From Rhodospirillales bacterium (lineage in GTDB: Bacteria; Pseudomonadota; Alphaproteobacteria; Rhodospirillales; JASLLV01), in assembly GCA_030754475.1 (NCBI GenBank), contig JASMAE010000403.1:1-5920 (forward strand): a stretch of DNA of 5,920 nt, given 5' to 3'. The notes beneath the pieces are model-generated. The model saw nothing but the letters and a program-made list of their open reading frames with translations, was not told the origin of the DNA and searched no databases. The first letter of the stretch is position 1. Each line of letters begins with the position of its first letter. Below, in pieces: positions 5,876-5,920 of the stretch. A program made the position numbers and the translations under genes.

Positions 5876-5920
5876 TAGTAAGCGGACCGTTCTAGTGGTC
5901 AGCGCCTCGAGCCGCTAATG

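Larger units (their letters stand above)
5694..5920. other. Non-coding region upstream of the methyltransferase, with several short stems
   Basis: No gene is supported in these 227 bases: all six frames are interrupted, and the longest + frame here (open from 5776 to TAG at 5893-5895) resembles nothing I know. Short inverted repeats cluster near the right end. TTGGCT/AGCCAA (5825-5830 with 5834-5839, 3-base loop) comes first, then the hairpin at 5851-5875, then a weaker AGCGG/CCGCT pair (5881-5885 with 5912-5916) around GACC/GGTC (5885-5888 with 5897-5900; the G at 5885 is shared, so the two cannot both form fully). The composition is nearer to that of the methyltransferase gene than to the left block. 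Confidence 0.5.

Noticed and set aside
5815..5895. Small + frame of 26 codons starting at ATG 5815 (MSGFGYKPTFGPPERYDRSR…)
   Set aside because: No ribosome binding site at a useful distance, no recognisable homology, and it overlaps the hairpins; too short to support alone.
5882..5920. tRNA-like start (GCGGACC… TAGTGGTCAGCGC … CGCTAA) at the right edge
   Set aside because: Resembles a D-loop and a Ser-GCT anticodon loop superficially, but the D-stem does not pair, U8 and U33 are missing, and the anticodon stem does not close within the visible bases.
1..5920. CRISPR array, insertion sequence, toxin–antitoxin or phage-defence genes
   Set aside because: No regularly spaced direct repeats, transposase, integrase, nuclease or helicase motifs were seen on either strand.

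Overview
The window is high-GC bacterial chromosome, most likely from an alphaproteobacterium. Three things point there. The argF–hslO gene order is a familiar alphaproteobacterial arrangement. The strong G/C third-position bias gives long shadow reading frames on both strands. Near 4717-4790 there is a short intergenic element resembling dispersed repeats I associate with Bradyrhizobium-type and related genomes. Genus and species cannot be settled from this sequence.

Layout. From 1 to about 4703, everything lies on the + strand: the 3' part of argF (ornithine carbamoyltransferase, arginine biosynthesis), hslO (redox-regulated chaperone Hsp33), a small uncharacterised lipoprotein, an Ldh_2-family NAD(P)H-dependent 2-oxoacid/2-hydroxyacid dehydrogenase, and a lipoprotein with an alpha/beta-hydrolase fold. 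Gaps run from 5 to 70 bases and the last two genes are only 5 bases apart, so one or two co-transcribed units are plausible. At 4704-4811 is a short spacer holding the palindromic repeat-like element. Then an FkbM-family methyltransferase lies on the - strand (4812-5693), convergent with the hydrolase. Its DNA is visibly less GC-rich than the block on its left. The last 227 bases (5694-5920) hold no convincing gene, only short inverted repeats and a possible promoter for the methyltransferase.

How the genes fit together. argF and hslO are housekeeping genes whose linkage is positional rather than functional. The two lipoproteins and the dehydrogenase have no recognisable shared pathway; tight dehydrogenase–hydrolase spacing suggests co-expression only. 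The methyltransferase probably belongs to a surface-glycan or secondary-metabolite methylation function and may mark the edge of an accessory region.

I do not see a clearly new biological system. The most useful leads are two substitutions at usually conserved positions in the dehydrogenase, the composition break with a repeat at its boundary, the altered nucleophile elbow of the hydrolase, and the unusual end of argF.
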